Shown here: positions 17,381-26,680 of the stretch, piece after piece
Layout of the letters: each line of letters begins with the position of its first letter
How positions within the stretch are numbered: the stretch's first letter is position 1
Source of the DNA: Gaiellasilicea sp963811885
GTDB taxonomy: Bacteria > Actinomycetota > Thermoleophilia > Gaiellales > Gaiellaceae
Length of the DNA stretch: 64,000 bases
Direction of reading: 5' to 3'
Assembly: GCA_963811885.1 (NCBI GenBank)
Contig: CAWETB010000015.1
Coordinates: 1,178,001-1,242,000, forward strand
The notes under the pieces: generated by a model
Databases searched by the model: none
What the model was told of the DNA's origin: nothing
The model's input: only the letters and a program-made list of their open reading frames with translations
Translations under genes and position numbers: made by a program

Positions 17381-18327
17381 CAGAGGCGGACTGCCTCTCC
17401 CGTCTCGGCCGAGCGGTAGAGCGCCTCGATCACGCGCGCCTGCGCGACCGCGTCGTCGCGGCCGAGCAACGGCTCGCCCTCGCCGGCGATCGCGGCCGCC
17501 AGGTTGGAGAGCTCCCGCTCGTACGGGTTCGTCGCCGGCACCTCCACCTCGTCGCCGTCGACGAGCAGGCGTCCGCCCCAGTCGGAGCGCCACGGCGCCT
17601 CGAGCACGAGCGTCGCGTCCTCTCCGACCGCCTCCAGCCGCTGCCGCTGCGGCAGCGTGAACGACGCGTCGAAGACCCCGACCACGTCGTTCGGGAAGCG
17701 CAGGATCCCGTAGAAGTCGACGTCGACGCCGGTGGGGCCGGTCACCTGCTCGCCGGAGACACGCTCCGGCTCGCCGCCGAGGAGGCGCGCGCCGCTGATG
17801 CAGTAGCAGCCGACGTCCATCAGGGCGCCGCCGTCGAGGTCGGCCACCATGCGGACGTTGTCGTGGTCGAAGAGCGGGAAGCTGAACGTCGTCCGGATCT
17901 CGCGCAGGCGCCCGATCGCGCCGGACTCCACGAGCTCGCGCGCCTTCGCCGCCTGCGGGTGGTGGCGCCACATGAACGCCTCCATCACCACGAGGCCGGC
18001 GCGGTCGGCCGCGTCCCAGGCCTCCTCCGCCTCCGCCCCGTGCCGCGAGTACGGCTTCTCGACGAGCACGTGCTTGCCGGCCTCGATCGACTTCAGCGTC
18101 CACTCGTGGTGCATCCCGTTCGGGAGCGAGATGTAGACGGCATCGAGCTCGTCGTCGGCGAGCAGCTCCTCGTAGCTGCCGTGGGCACGGGCGATCCCGT
18201 GCTCCGACGCGTACGCCTGCGCCTTGGCGCCGTCGCGGCTGGCGACGGCGGCGATCTCGACGCCGTCGGGCCGGCCTCCGAGCAGCGCGCGGTTGATGTT
18301 CGCGGTCGACATCAGCCCGAGCCTCAT
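17380..18327 (-). CDS. Gfo/Idh/MocA-family oxidoreductase
   Basis: The 315-residue NAD(P)-dependent enzyme is of the glucose-fructose/inositol dehydrogenase family. The Rossmann start is MRLGLMSTANINRALLGG, the catalytic-lysine motif is VLVEKPYSRHG, and the mid-protein block reads MEAFMWRHHPQ with DVGCYCISGARLLGG. Family members oxidise or isomerise sugars, inositols or related polyols; here the match is closest to the dimeric-dihydrodiol/xylose dehydrogenase side. It is coupled to a HbpS-like gene upstream and to the M20 gene downstream. A divergent second family member and a sugar importer nearby suggest sugar catabolism. Confidence 0.88.
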   Translation of the reverse strand: MRLGLMSTANINRALLGGRPDGVEIAAVASRDGAKAQAYASEHGIARAHGSYEELLADDELDAVYISLPNGMHHEWTLKSIEAGKHVLVEKPYSRHGAEAEEAWDAADRAGLVVMEAFMWRHHPQAAKARELVESGAIGRLREIRTTFSFPLFDHDNVRMVADLDGGALMDVGCYCISGARLLGGEPERVSGEQVTGPTGVDVDFYGILRFPNDVVGVFDASFTLPQRQRLEAVGEDATLVLEAPWRSDWGGRLLVDGDEVEVPATNPYERELSNLAAAIAGEGEPLLGRDDAVAQARVIEALYRSAETGEAVRL

Positions 18328-18719
18328 CGCGCCTCCAGCCCCGCGTCGGCGAGCGCCTTCCGCGCGAGCGCGTCGTCGTCGGCGCCAGGCAGCCCGCTGA
18401 TGCCGACCGCGCCGACGCGCCGGTCGCCCTCGAACGCGGCGACCCCGCCGAGGAAGAACGTGAAGAACGGGTCGAAGCTGGCGAGCTCGGCCGGTGGCTT
18501 CGAGCCGAGCTTCTCCGCGAGCGCCCGTGTCGACACGGCGTCGCTGCGCGCGGCGGTGTAGGCCTTCCGCTGCGCGTTCAGCCGCGTGTCGGGTGCGGCG
18601 TCGTCCATCGTCGCCGCCGCGACGAGCTCGCCTCCACGGTCGGCCACGAAGACCGAAACGGGTCCCGGCGCCTCCGCCACCACCGTGCTCACGATCGCCT
18701 GCGCCTGTTCCAGCTTCAC
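18324..18719 (-). CDS. GlcG/HbpS-family heme-binding-like protein
   Basis: A compact 131-residue protein with the GlcG/HbpS pattern: LEQAQAIVSTVVAEA, VSVFVADRGGELVAAATMD, AQRKAYTAARS and FLGGVAAFEGDRRVGAVGISG. Members bind heme or are encoded next to glycolate/propanediol genes; many have no proven role. The GTG at 18719 is preceded by a good Shine-Dalgarno (GGGAGGGC), so this gene is not leaderless. It overlaps the oxidoreductase that follows. Confidence 0.8.
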   Translation of the reverse strand: MKLEQAQAIVSTVVAEAPGPVSVFVADRGGELVAAATMDDAAPDTRLNAQRKAYTAARSDAVSTRALAEKLGSKPPAELASFDPFFTFFLGGVAAFEGDRRVGAVGISGLPGADDDALARKALADAGLEAR

Positions 18720-18734
18720 TCGCCCTCCCGGATA

Positions 18735-18753
18735 GTTGAGACTGCGCGTCAAC
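18735..18753. promoter_or_regulatory. Candidate operator between divergent sugar genes
   Basis: GTTGA and TCAAC form an inverted repeat around a 9-base centre in the 61-base gap between the HbpS-like gene and the plus-strand oxidoreductase. It could bind a regulator of both, but arms of five bases are weak evidence. Confidence 0.3.
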
Positions 18754-18780
18754 CCTGCGCCAACCCTACGGGACGGAGAG

Positions 18781-19878
18781 ATGGCAGACGAAATCGGTAT
18801 CGGCATGCTCGGCTACGCCTTCATGGGCAAGGCGCACTCGCGCGCGTTCCGGGAGATCGCGCGGCTGGACACGCCGCTCCAGCCCCGGCTCGTGGCCGTG
18901 GCGGGGCGGAACGAGGAAGCGGTGGCGGACATGGCGGCGCGGTACGGCTACGAGCGCTGGACGACCGACTGGCACGACCTCGTCTCCGATCCGGGGATCA
19001 CCCTCTTCGACAACGGCGGCCCCAACTCGCTCCATGCCGAGCCGACGATCGCCGCCGCCGAGGCCGGCAAGCACGTCCTCTGCGAGAAGCCGCTCGGCCG
19101 CGACGCCGCCGAGAGCTACGAGATCTGGCAGCGCGTCGAGGCGACGGGCGTCAAGCACCTCTGCGGCTTCAACTACCGCTTCGTCCCCGCGGTGCGGCTG
19201 GCACGGGAGCTGATCGACGCCGGCGAGCTCGGCGAGATCCGGCACTTTCGCGGCCGCTACCTGCAGGACTGGGGCGACGACCCGACCCTCGACACCTGGC
19301 GCTTCCAGCCGGACGAGGCGGGATCGGGCGCGCTCGGCGACCTCGGCACGCACGTCGTCGACCTGGCGCGCTACCTCGTCGGCGAGATCGCGACCGTCGC
19401 CGGCTTCGTCCACACGTTCCTCCCCGGCCGGCGCGTCGACGACGCGCTCGAGGCCGCCGTCCAGTTCGAGAGCGGCCCGGTCGGGACGATCGAGGCGACG
19501 CGGCTCGCGCTCGGCCGGCGCAACGCGTTCCAGTGGGAGATCAACGGCTCGAAGGCGTCGCTCGCGTTCGACATGGAGCGCCTGAACGAGCTGCAGGTCT
19601 TCCGGGCCGACGGCGACCGTGCGCGCGGCTTCAAGACGGTGCTCGTCTCCGAGACCGACCACCCGTTCTGGGATCTCTGGTGGCCGCCCGGCCACATCGT
19701 CGGCTGGGGCGACACGTTCACCCACGAGGTGCTCCACCTGCTGCGCGCGATCGGCGAGGACACGGACGTCGGCCCCCACGGAGCCACGTTCGAGGACGGC
19801 TACCGCGCCGCCGAGGTCTGCGACGCGATCGTCCGGTCGGGCGAGACCGGCAGCCGAGTAGACGTGACGTACCGCTAG
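18781..19878 (+). CDS. Gfo/Idh/MocA-family oxidoreductase
   Basis: 365 residues; it is a paralogue in family but not a close copy of the minus-strand enzyme. The Rossmann segment is GIGMLGYAFMGKAHSRAF, the catalytic-lysine motif is HVLCEKPLGRDAAESY, followed by GFNYRFVPAVRLARELI, YLQDWGDDPTLDTWRF and DLGTHVVDLARYLVGE. This resembles putative dehydrogenases found with ribose-type importers. The ATG at 18781 follows GGAGAG directly. Its 3' end converges on the ABC permease across the second copy of the hairpin element. Confidence 0.88.
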   Translation: MADEIGIGMLGYAFMGKAHSRAFREIARLDTPLQPRLVAVAGRNEEAVADMAARYGYERWTTDWHDLVSDPGITLFDNGGPNSLHAEPTIAAAEAGKHVLCEKPLGRDAAESYEIWQRVEATGVKHLCGFNYRFVPAVRLARELIDAGELGEIRHFRGRYLQDWGDDPTLDTWRFQPDEAGSGALGDLGTHVVDLARYLVGEIATVAGFVHTFLPGRRVDDALEAAVQFESGPVGTIEATRLALGRRNAFQWEINGSKASLAFDMERLNELQVFRADGDRARGFKTVLVSETDHPFWDLWWPPGHIVGWGDTFTHEVLHLLRAIGEDTDVGPHGATFEDGYRAAEVCDAIVRSGETGSRVDVTYR

Positions 19879-19886
19879 GACGTGCC

Positions 19887-19964
19887 GGGCCGCGAACGCG
19901 GCCCCTTTAGGGATCTTGCGCGACGAGCGTCCGCTTCGAGCGGATGCTCGTCTTGCGCGGCAAG
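19887..19964. repeat. Three-hairpin modular element, copy 2
   Basis: GGGCCGCG-AA-CGCGGCCC (19887-19904), CCC-TTTA-GGG, then TCTTGCGCG. The variable stem has arms 19923-19935 and 19939-19951 with loop TCG, then CTTGCGCGGCAAG. The stem sequence shares nothing with copy 1 but again has G-T at the seventh pair from the loop (19929/19945). It lies between convergent genes. Confidence 0.8.
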
Positions 19965-19965
19965 C

Positions 19966-21181
19966 TCAGCGGCCGGCCTTGCGCTGGCGCCGGCGGAGGA
20001 GCGTGTCGAGCGTGACGGCGAAGAGGAGGATGCAGCCGGTCGTGATGTAGATCACGCCCTGGGTCAGGTTGAGCGTGTTGAGGCCGTTCGCGATCGTCGC
20101 GATCACGAGCGCGCCGAAGAGGGCGTCCCGCACCTCGCCGCGGCCGCCGAACAGGCTCGTGCCGCCGATCACGGCTGCTGCGATCGCGTCGATCAGGAGC
20201 GTGCCGCCGCCCGCGGCCAGGTCGACGCTGTTCAGGCGCGCTGCGAGGACGACGCCACCGAGACCGGCCATCGCGCCCGAGATCATGAAGACGATCAAGC
20301 GGACCCGGGCCACATTGATACCCGAGCGGCGGGCTGCCTCGGCGTTCCCGCCGACCGCGTAGACGTGCCGTCCGAACATCGTGCGCTTGGCGATGAACGT
20401 CAGGACCAGGAGCGATGCGATCATCAGGAGCAGGACGAACGGGACGCCGCGGTCGCGATTGCTGACCACGACGACGAAGACCGTGGCGGCCGCGACGACG
20501 ATGACCTTCGCGACGAGGAGCCACGGGTCACGCACCGGGACGCCGAGACGCCGGTGGGAGACGAAGGTCCCCACGACGCTCGCTATGTAGATGCCTAAGA
20601 CGATGGCGGCGAGGATCCAACCGGCCTTCTCCGAGAAGAAGTAGTTCGCGGTGTTGTTGACCGTCGAGTCCTGGATGACGATCACGCCCTCGCCCTCGAT
20701 CGACTTCTGGATCACGCCTTGCCAGATCTGATAGCCGGCGAGCGTGACGACGAACGCCGGCACGCCGATGAAGGCGACGAACGAGCCCTGGAACGCGCCG
20801 ATCAGGGTGCACGCCGCGATGGCGAGGAGGATCGCGACTATGCCCGCGACCTCGTTGCCGTCCGGAATGGTCAGCTTGCCGACGACGACGCCGGCGATGC
20901 CGCTGATGTAGCTGATCGAGAGGTCGATCTCGCCGATCAGGAGCACGAAGACGACGCCGTACGCCAGCAGGGTCGTGCCGGCCATCTGCGTGATGATGTT
21001 GCGAGAAGTTGCCGGGGCTGAGGAAGTTGTCGGCCTTGAAGGAGAAGAAGATCACGATGACCGTCAGGCCGATCAGCACCGGCCAGCTGCCGAGGTTGCC
21101 GCCGCGGATGTTGTCCCGCACTCGCCCGAAGAAGCCCTCCGGTACCTCCTCCGGGGCGGCCGCGATCGCGTCCGTGCTCAT
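19966..21181 (-). CDS. Ribose-type ABC transporter permease, frame-broken
   Basis: About 405 residues forming a sugar-import permease of the RbsC/XylH class. It has roughly ten membrane segments, LLAYGVVFVLLIGEIDLSIS, GVPAFVVTLAGYQIW, and the family loop YAVGGNAEAARRSGINV. Late blocks are IAAAVIGGTSLFGGRGEV and LNLTQGVIYITTGCILL. The N-terminus (MSTDAIAAAPEEV, then VLIGLTVIVIFFSFKADNFLSPGNF) is joined to the rest by a frame change near 21000. It overlaps the ATPase stop by ATGA. It is larger than a minimal RbsC, as XylH-type permeases are. Confidence 0.87.
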
Positions 21182-21977
21182 ACGGGCGGCTCCGGCGCGG
21201 TCTGCGGGATTCCCGAGACCTTCGTTGGCACGCCGGCCGTGATCGCCTGCACGACCTCCTGCTGCGTCGTCTGCTTGCGCTCGTAGATGGCGACGTTCCG
21301 GCCGAGCCGCAGCACGGTGATCCGGTCGGCGACGGCGAAGATGTCGTGCAGGTTGTGCGAGATCAGGACGACGGCGAGCCCCTGGTGGGCGAGGCGCTCG
21401 ACGAGCTCGAGCACCTGCTGCGTCTGCGCGACGCCGAGCGCCGCGGTCGGCTCGTCGAGGATCACGAGCCGCGAGTTCCACATCACCGCGCGCGCGACGG
21501 CGACCGACTGACGCTGGCCGCCGGAGAGGGTCGCGACCGGCTGGCGGATCGAGCGGATCGTCGTCACGGCGAGGCTCTTCATCGTCTCCGCCGTCTTGGC
21601 CTCCATCACGGGCTCCTTGAGCCGCTAGGAGCCAGTCGTGTGCCTCGCGGCCGAGGTACATGTTCTGGACGACGTCGAGGTTGTCGCAGAGCGCGAGATC
21701 CTGGTAGACGACCTCGATCCCGAGCTTCGCGGCGTCCTTCGGCCCGTGGATGTGGACTTCATTGCCGTCGAACAGCACCTGCGCCGCTGTCCGGCGAGTG
21801 CGTCCCGGCGACGCACTTGATCAGGGTGGACTTGCCGGCGCCGTTGTCGCCGACGAGCGCCATCACCTCACCGGGGCGGACCTCGAAGTCCACGTCCGAG
21901 AGCGCCTGCACGGACCCGAAGCTCTTCGAGATCCCGTGGAGCTCGAGCAGGGGCGTCGTGGCCTCGGCGGTTGTCAT
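21178..21977 (-). CDS. Ribose-type ABC transporter ATPase, single domain, frame-broken twice
   Basis: About 266 residues with one nucleotide-binding domain: LLELHGISKSFGSVQALSDV, Walker A GDNGAGKST, a Q-loop region GIEVVYQDLALCDNL, signature LSGGQRQ, Walker B LVILDEPTAAL and the H-loop VLISHNLHDI. RbsA normally has two such domains; single-domain versions occur in FrcA-like sugar importers. Breaks near 21790 and 21630 separate Walker A, the Q-loop and the signature, yet all are in order. It is coupled to the permease and lies 56 bases after the binding-protein gene. Confidence 0.87.
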
Positions 21978-21991
21978 TGATGGAAAGGAAG

Positions 21992-22021
21992 GTGGGGGCT
22001 CGTCCTAGGGACGGCCCCCAC
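21992..22021 (-). terminator. Hairpin between binding-protein and ATPase genes
   Basis: GTGGGGG and CCCCCAC enclose an imperfect inner stem (CGTCC/GGACG). There is no U-run, so it is more likely a partial terminator or mRNA stabiliser that lets the binding protein be made in excess. Confidence 0.5.
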
Positions 22022-22033
22022 CATAACGCTTCC

Positions 22034-23096
22034 CTAGTTGCAGTACTTCCTGTACTGGCCGACGCAGACCTTCGACCGGCTCAAGTAGCCGTTGAAGAGC
22101 TGCTTGTAGTTCGCCTTCGTGATCGCGACGGGCGCGATGATGAAGGCGGGCAGATTCTTGCTGCCGTTCTTCACCGTGCCGGTCGTCTTCGGCGTCTGGC
22201 CCTTCGAGCAGGGCGACGGCCGCAACCGCCGAGGCGGTCGCGAGCTTCCGCGTGTCCTTCCACACCGTCATCGACTGCCAGCCCGAGATGATGTTCTGGA
22301 CGCCCTGCTCGGTCGCATCCTGGCCGCTGAGCGCGATCGGCTTCAGCTTGTGCGCCTTCAGCGCGACGACGACGGCGTTGGCGAGCCCGTCGTTGGCCGC
22401 CGCAACGCCCTGGATGTTGTTCTTCGTCTTCACGAGCATCTGCTCGAAGATCGTCCCCGCCTTCTGGTTGTCCCAGTCCGGCGTGAACTGCTGCGGGCCC
22501 TTCTTGAAGGTCCCGTTCTTGTAGAGCGGGTTCAGGATCTACTCGTACCCGCCCTTGAAGAGGAACGAGTTGTTGTCGGTCTGGCCGCCGTGCAGCTCGG
22601 CCACGACCGGCTTCTTCGAGTACAGGCCCTTCGCCTTCAGGCCCGCGACGACGCCCTTGCCCTGCAGGACGCCGACGGCCGCGCCGTCGAACGAGATGTA
22701 GATCGCGGCGGTGCCGCCGATGACCTGGCGGTCGTACTCGATCACCTTCGCGCCTCTCGACTTCGCCGCTGCCTCGATCGCGATCGAGGAGCCCTTGTCG
22801 AGCGAGACGAGAATGACGACCTTGGCCCCGTTCGCCAGGCACTGGTCGGCCTGGGTCTTCTGCTTCTGGGCGCTGCCGTCTGCATTGGTGATCACGTACG
22901 AGACCTTGGCCTTCTTGAACGCGGCCACGAGCGCGGGCCGGTCCTGCGTCTCCCAGCGGACCGACGACTTCGGATCCGGCAGCAGCACGCAGATGTCTGC
23001 GCCACCCGTCCGCTTGGTCGGCTTCGCGATTGCGGACGAGACGGTGACGCTGACCGCCAGCGCCCCGACCACAAGAGCAACGATGACTTTCTTCAC
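22034..23096 (-). CDS. Sugar-binding protein of the ribose-type importer, with in-frame TAG and frame break
   Basis: About 354 residues of a periplasmic-binding-protein type 1 fold. The signal peptide MKKVIVALVVGALAVSVTVSSAIA starts at the GTG at 23096, which has GGAGGG eight bases upstream. The mature protein has ICVLLPDPKSSVRWETQD, DQCLANGAKVVILVSLD, KVIEYDRQV, GVAAANDGLANAVVVALK, LSGQDATEQGVQNI and a C-terminal CVGQYRKYCN. A TAG codon at 22539-22541 interrupts GGYE|ILNPLYKNG, and a frame change is needed near 22205. It is the first gene of the importer operon, under a full promoter with a long leader. Confidence 0.85.
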
Positions 23097-23141
23097 AATC
23101 ATTCCCTCCATGTCGTTCAGATAGGACCCGGTTTGTTGAAG

Positions 23142-23260
23142 CGCCGTGGAGCGTGACACGCAGTTCGCCCAGCCTCCACGCGGTCTAACCCTGCTGCCCT
23201 GCAATCTCGTCCGCGAGGGCCACCTCCTTCGCCGTCCACGTGCCGCACCGCTCCACGGCG
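23142..23260 (-). promoter_or_regulatory. Structured 5' leader of the sugar importer mRNA
   Basis: A perfect 12-base inverted repeat (23142-23153 with 23249-23260, core CCGTGGAG/CTCCACGG) would close a loop of about 95 bases just upstream of the Shine-Dalgarno. Further small repeats (for example CGTGTCACG) lie inside. It matches no riboswitch class I know. Confidence 0.45.
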
Positions 23261-23278
23261 ACCGTCGCGGGCGCCACA

Positions 23279-23307
23279 AAACTAGACCTGTTCTGGACTC
23301 GCGTCAA
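23279..23307 (-). promoter_or_regulatory. Sigma-70 promoter of the sugar importer
   Basis: TTGACG (23302-23307), 17-base spacer, TAGTTT (23279-23284). It predicts a leader of about 175 bases before the GTG at 23096. Confidence 0.65.
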
Positions 23308-23383
23308 CGTCGGGATCGGGCCAATACTACTCCTCTAGGGATCCTAGTGCAATACGCGACTTGCCCGGTATGACGCAGGCGCG

Positions 23384-24428
23384 TCAGGTGACCGGATACT
23401 CGGCCACGGCGGAGCTGCCTTCGTAGCGCGTCGTGGTCGTCAGATACGGCCGCACATTGCGGCGCGTGACGAAGAGCAAGCCGGTGTTCGTGTCCGACGG
23501 CGCGACGAGCCCGGCGCTGTACCTGGCCATGAAGAGCTGGAGGATCGGCTGGAAGCCCTGGAGGTACGGCTGCTGGTCGATCGTGAAGTCGAGGTGGCCG
23601 TCGGCGATCGCGCGCAGCGTTCTCGGCAGCAGGTCGTAACCGCCCGCGCGGACGCCGCGGCTCCGCAGCTTGTGCTTCCGCATCACGTCGGCGACGCCCT
23701 GCGTCGAGCCGCCGTCGACGGCGAACATGCCGCGCAGCTTCTTGTGCGCGGCGTACGTCGCCTCGATCCGGGCTCGCTCCTCGACCACGCCGGGGCCTGT
23801 CGCCACGACGGTCGCACGGATCGGCTTGCCGGAGTCCTTGATCGCGTCGAGCGCGCCGTCGATGCGCGGCTGGATGTTGAGCTGCCCCGGCGTGGCGATG
23901 AAGAGGAAGACGTCACCCGCCTGGACGAGCTCGACGATCCGGGCGCCGAACTTCAGCCCCGACTGGTAGAGGTCCTGGCCGATATAGGCGAGCCGGCGGT
24001 TGCCGACGCCGCCGTCGGCGTTGTAGGACACGACCGGAATGCCACGTCGCAGGGCCTCCGCCGTCGGGTTGTTGAACGCACGCCGGTCGATCACGGACAC
24101 GGCGATGCCGTGTGCCCGGCTGTCGATCGCGCGCCGCATCGCCTTCACCATCTCGCCGACGTCGCTGCGCCGCGAGCCCCTCCACTCGTAGGTCACGCCG
24201 TAGTGCCTGCATGCGTCCTGGATGCCGTAGCGCGTCGGGACGAAGAACGGGTTCGTGATCGCATGGTTGACGAAGACGAAGCGCCAGCGCGGATGCGGCT
24301 CGACGAATCCGGACGCTCCGCCCGCGTCGTGCGGCAGCCGGCAGCGCGAGTGCCGCGGCGCCGACGCCGAGCGACCGCAGCAGCCGCGCGCGGTCGAACG
24401 TGCTCGAGGGATCGCCTGCGTCCGTCAC
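23384..24428 (-). CDS. Sugar-binding-protein-like lipid- or cell-surface protein coupled to an ABC-2 exporter, frame-broken
   Basis: About 348 residues of a second type 1 periplasmic-binding fold. N-terminal hydrophobic segment (LLRSLGVGAAALALPAA), then after a break near 24330: WRFVFVNHAITNPFFVPTRYG, VKAMRRAIDSRAHGIAVSV, GIPVVSYNADGG, FIATPGQLNIQPRIDGALDAI, GGYDLLPRTLRAIADG and FTIDQQPYLQGFQPILQL. These are sugar-binder hallmarks. It is translated from a GTG overlapping the stop of an ABC-2 permease, an export-type partner, and has no import permease of its own. It may be a sensor or a stand-alone ligand trap. Confidence 0.75.
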
Positions 24429-25373
24429 GAGGGCGATCGTTGCACGAGCCGCACCGTCGCGAAGAGCAGCGCGGCTGCGAGCGCGACGAAGATCCCCGCC
24501 TCGATCGCCTGGAACGTCCAGAACCGATCGGCCGGCTGGAACGAGAGCGCACGGCGCCAGCCCAGCGAGAGCAGGTACTCCTGCGGGTCGATCCGAGCCT
24601 GCTGGGCGTGCAGGATCGCGAGGTCCTCACGCGCCGCGGAGATGTGACGGCCGACGGCATCGACGAGCGAGTTGCTCAGCACCCAGTCGCGCGCGTGGGC
24701 ACCGGGAACGAGCCCCGCCATCGTCTCGTGCTCGGGCGACGCGTAGTGCGGCCGGAGGACGTTGCCGACCGCAAGCCGGACGGCGACGAACGCGACCAGC
24801 GTCAGCGACATCGCGGCCAGGGTGCGCCGGAGCGCGCCGCCGGCGAGCACGCCGAGCGCAAAGCGCGAAGAGGGCGTACGCGGGCACGACGAGGCCCTGG
24901 ATCTCGAAGCCGCCCGGGCTCATGCGGCCCTCGAGCCCGTCGAACGGATGCCGCCACCACATCACGATCGCGCTCAGCACGACGCCGCCCACCGTGACCG
25001 CCAGGGCCAGCAGCAGCGTCTTCGAGAGCAGCCAGCGGCGGCGCGTCACGCTCTGCGTCCACGCGAACCGATGCGTCCCGTGCTCCAGCTCGCGCGCGAG
25101 GAGCGGCGCCCCGACGAACATGCCCACGAGCGCCGGCAGCAGGATCAGGTAGCCCGCGATGTCGACGCGGCTGCCGAATTCGGCCTGGAAGTGGCGGACG
25201 ATGATGTCGCAGCCGGAGCGCGCGGTCGGCGGCAGGCAGGAGGAGAGCGCCTCGCGGTTGTAGGCCGTCCGCATCGGCAACCCGGTGACGAGCGCGGCGA
25301 GGGCGAGTGCGACGATCAGTGCGAGGCCGATGAGCAACTGGTGGCGGTGCTGCCGCCAGGTCACCCATGCCAT
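24425..25373 (-). CDS. ABC-2-type transporter membrane protein, frame-broken
   Basis: About 316 residues. The start MAWVTWRQHRHQLLIGLALI is typical of actinobacterial ABC-2 permeases paired with YtrA-type regulators. Hydrophobic segments follow: LIGLALIVALALAALVTG, GYLILLPALVGMFVGAPLLA, LLLALAVTVGGVVLSAIV, VVPAYALFAL and a last one near IEAGIFVALAAALLFATV. A conserved loop LARELEHGTHRFAWTQSV lies between the second and third. The frame breaks near 24855. Its start overlaps the end of the ATPase gene. Confidence 0.82.
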
Positions 25374-26257
25374 CGCAGCCGCCCCTTCTCGGGTGCCCGC
25401 GGCCCCGGCAGGCGCTCGGGCGCCATGTAGGCGAGGAGGAGGTCCTCGAGCCCGATCTCGTCGACCGACCACGACGGATCGACGACGCGGCCGTCGATCC
25501 GGACGAGCAGCGTCATCTGCCGGCCGCTGTGCCGCTCCCGGATGATCTCCTGCACTCCGGGGATCCGCCCGAGCGGGCGCGCCGCGCCGGTCAGCAGGCG
25601 GTGTGACGCGATCAACTCCTCGGCGCTGCCTTCGAGCCGGACGTGCCCGTCGCCCAGGAGGACGATGTGATCGGAGACGCGCTCGATGTCCGCGATCACG
25701 TGCGAGGCGATCACGACCGTGGCCTCGAGCTCCGAGACGCCGTCCATCAGCAGCCGGAGGAACTCACGGGCTGCGAGCGGGTCGAGCCGCGCGAACGGCT
25801 CGTCCAGCAGGAGCAGGGCCGGCCGCTTGCCGAGCGCGACGGCGAGCGCGAGTCGGGCTTTCTCGCTCGCCGGGAGCGCCGAGACGCGGTCGTCGGAGGA
25901 GAGCTTCGCCAGGAACTCGGCCGCGATCGACTGGTCCCAGCCCGGGTTGGTCGCCCGCGCGAACTCGATCGTGTCGCGAACGGTGAACGACTGGTAGAGC
26001 GGCGCGTCGCGCGCGACGTACCCGACGCCGGCAAGCACCTCCGGCGCAAGCCGCGGGTCGCGGCCGAGCACCTCGACCGTGCCTTCGGTCGGGGCCAGCA
26101 ATCCGACCGTGAGGCCGAGGAGCGTCGACTTGCCCGCACCGTTCGGCCCCGCGAGGCCGACGATCGCCCGCTCGGGGATCGCCAGGGTGCAGTCGCGCAG
26201 AGCCCAGCGTCGCCTGTAGCGCTTCCCCACCCCGTGCGTCACGAGCGGGGCAGTCAT
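25361..26257 (-). CDS. ABC transporter ATPase of the GntR-linked exporter
   Basis: 298 residues with one nucleotide-binding domain: GVGKRYRRRWALRDCTLAI, Walker A GPNGAGKST, a Q-loop at VGYVARDAPLYQSF, Walker B ALLLLDEPFARLDPLA and the H-loop VVIASHVIADIE. The signature is degenerate: the usual LSGGQ position reads LPASEKARLALAVALG, as in the YtrB-like branch. A C-terminal extension of about 90 residues (RPLGRIPGVQEII to RWHG) is also typical. The start overlaps the GntR stop (ATGA). It probably powers the ABC-2 membrane protein. Confidence 0.88.
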   Translation of the reverse strand: MTAPLVTHGVGKRYRRRWALRDCTLAIPERAIVGLAGPNGAGKSTLLGLTVGLLAPTEGTVEVLGRDPRLAPEVLAGVGYVARDAPLYQSFTVRDTIEFARATNPGWDQSIAAEFLAKLSSDDRVSALPASEKARLALAVALGKRPALLLLDEPFARLDPLAAREFLRLLMDGVSELEATVVIASHVIADIERVSDHIVLLGDGHVRLEGSAEELIASHRLLTGAARPLGRIPGVQEIIRERHSGRQMTLLVRIDGRVVDPSWSVDEIGLEDLLLAYMAPERLPGPRAPEKGRLRWHG

Positions 26258-26646
26258 GCCACTCGGCGTACGAACGCCTCCCGTAGGGTCGTCGAGATCA
26301 GGGCGCGGATGCTCTCCTCGTCCAGCCGTGCATGCTCGGCCGCGGCGAGCCAGTGCTCGAGATCGCGCCGGAGCGCGTCGTGGTGCTTCACCGAGGGAGC
26401 GGCCAGCGTGCCGGTGATGAACGTGCCCCGGCCGGGTCGCGCCTCGACGAGGCCGCTGCCTTCGAGCTCCCGGTATCCCTTCGCGACGGTGTTCGGGTTG
26501 ATCGCGAGATCGGCGACGACCTCGCGGACGGTCGGCAGCTGGTCGCCGACGTCGAGCAGGCCGAGCCGGAGCGCCTCTTTGACCTGCTGCACGATCTGCA
26601 GGTACGGGGCGACACCGGAGCGCGGATCGAGGTGGAACTCGATCAT
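26254..26646 (-). CDS. GntR-family regulator, YtrA type
   Basis: 130 residues: a winged helix-turn-helix (SGVAPYLQIVQQVKEALRLG, LPTVREVVADLAINPNTVAKGYRELEGSGLVE, ARPGRGTFITG) followed by a short helical tail of about 45 residues, the size of YtrA regulators rather than effector-domain GntR proteins. YtrA proteins repress their own ABC export operon, which lies directly downstream here. A TACTGT box about 10 bases before the ATG suggests a near-leaderless transcript. Confidence 0.9.
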   Translation of the reverse strand: MIEFHLDPRSGVAPYLQIVQQVKEALRLGLLDVGDQLPTVREVVADLAINPNTVAKGYRELEGSGLVEARPGRGTFITGTLAAPSVKHHDALRRDLEHWLAAAEHARLDEESIRALISTTLREAFVRRVA

Positions 26647-26680
26647 CGTGTGGGCCACAGTACAACGTCGCGCGCCGGTG

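Noticed and set aside
23175..23213. Short upstream reading frame in the sugar importer leader
   Set aside because: A GTG with a purine-rich stretch exists, but the spacing to the Shine-Dalgarno is too short and 12 codons carry no signal.
23103..23383. tRNA or small RNA gene in the largest intergenic gap
   Set aside because: No cloverleaf, T-loop consensus or CCA end is seen. The repeats fit a leader of the downstream operon better.
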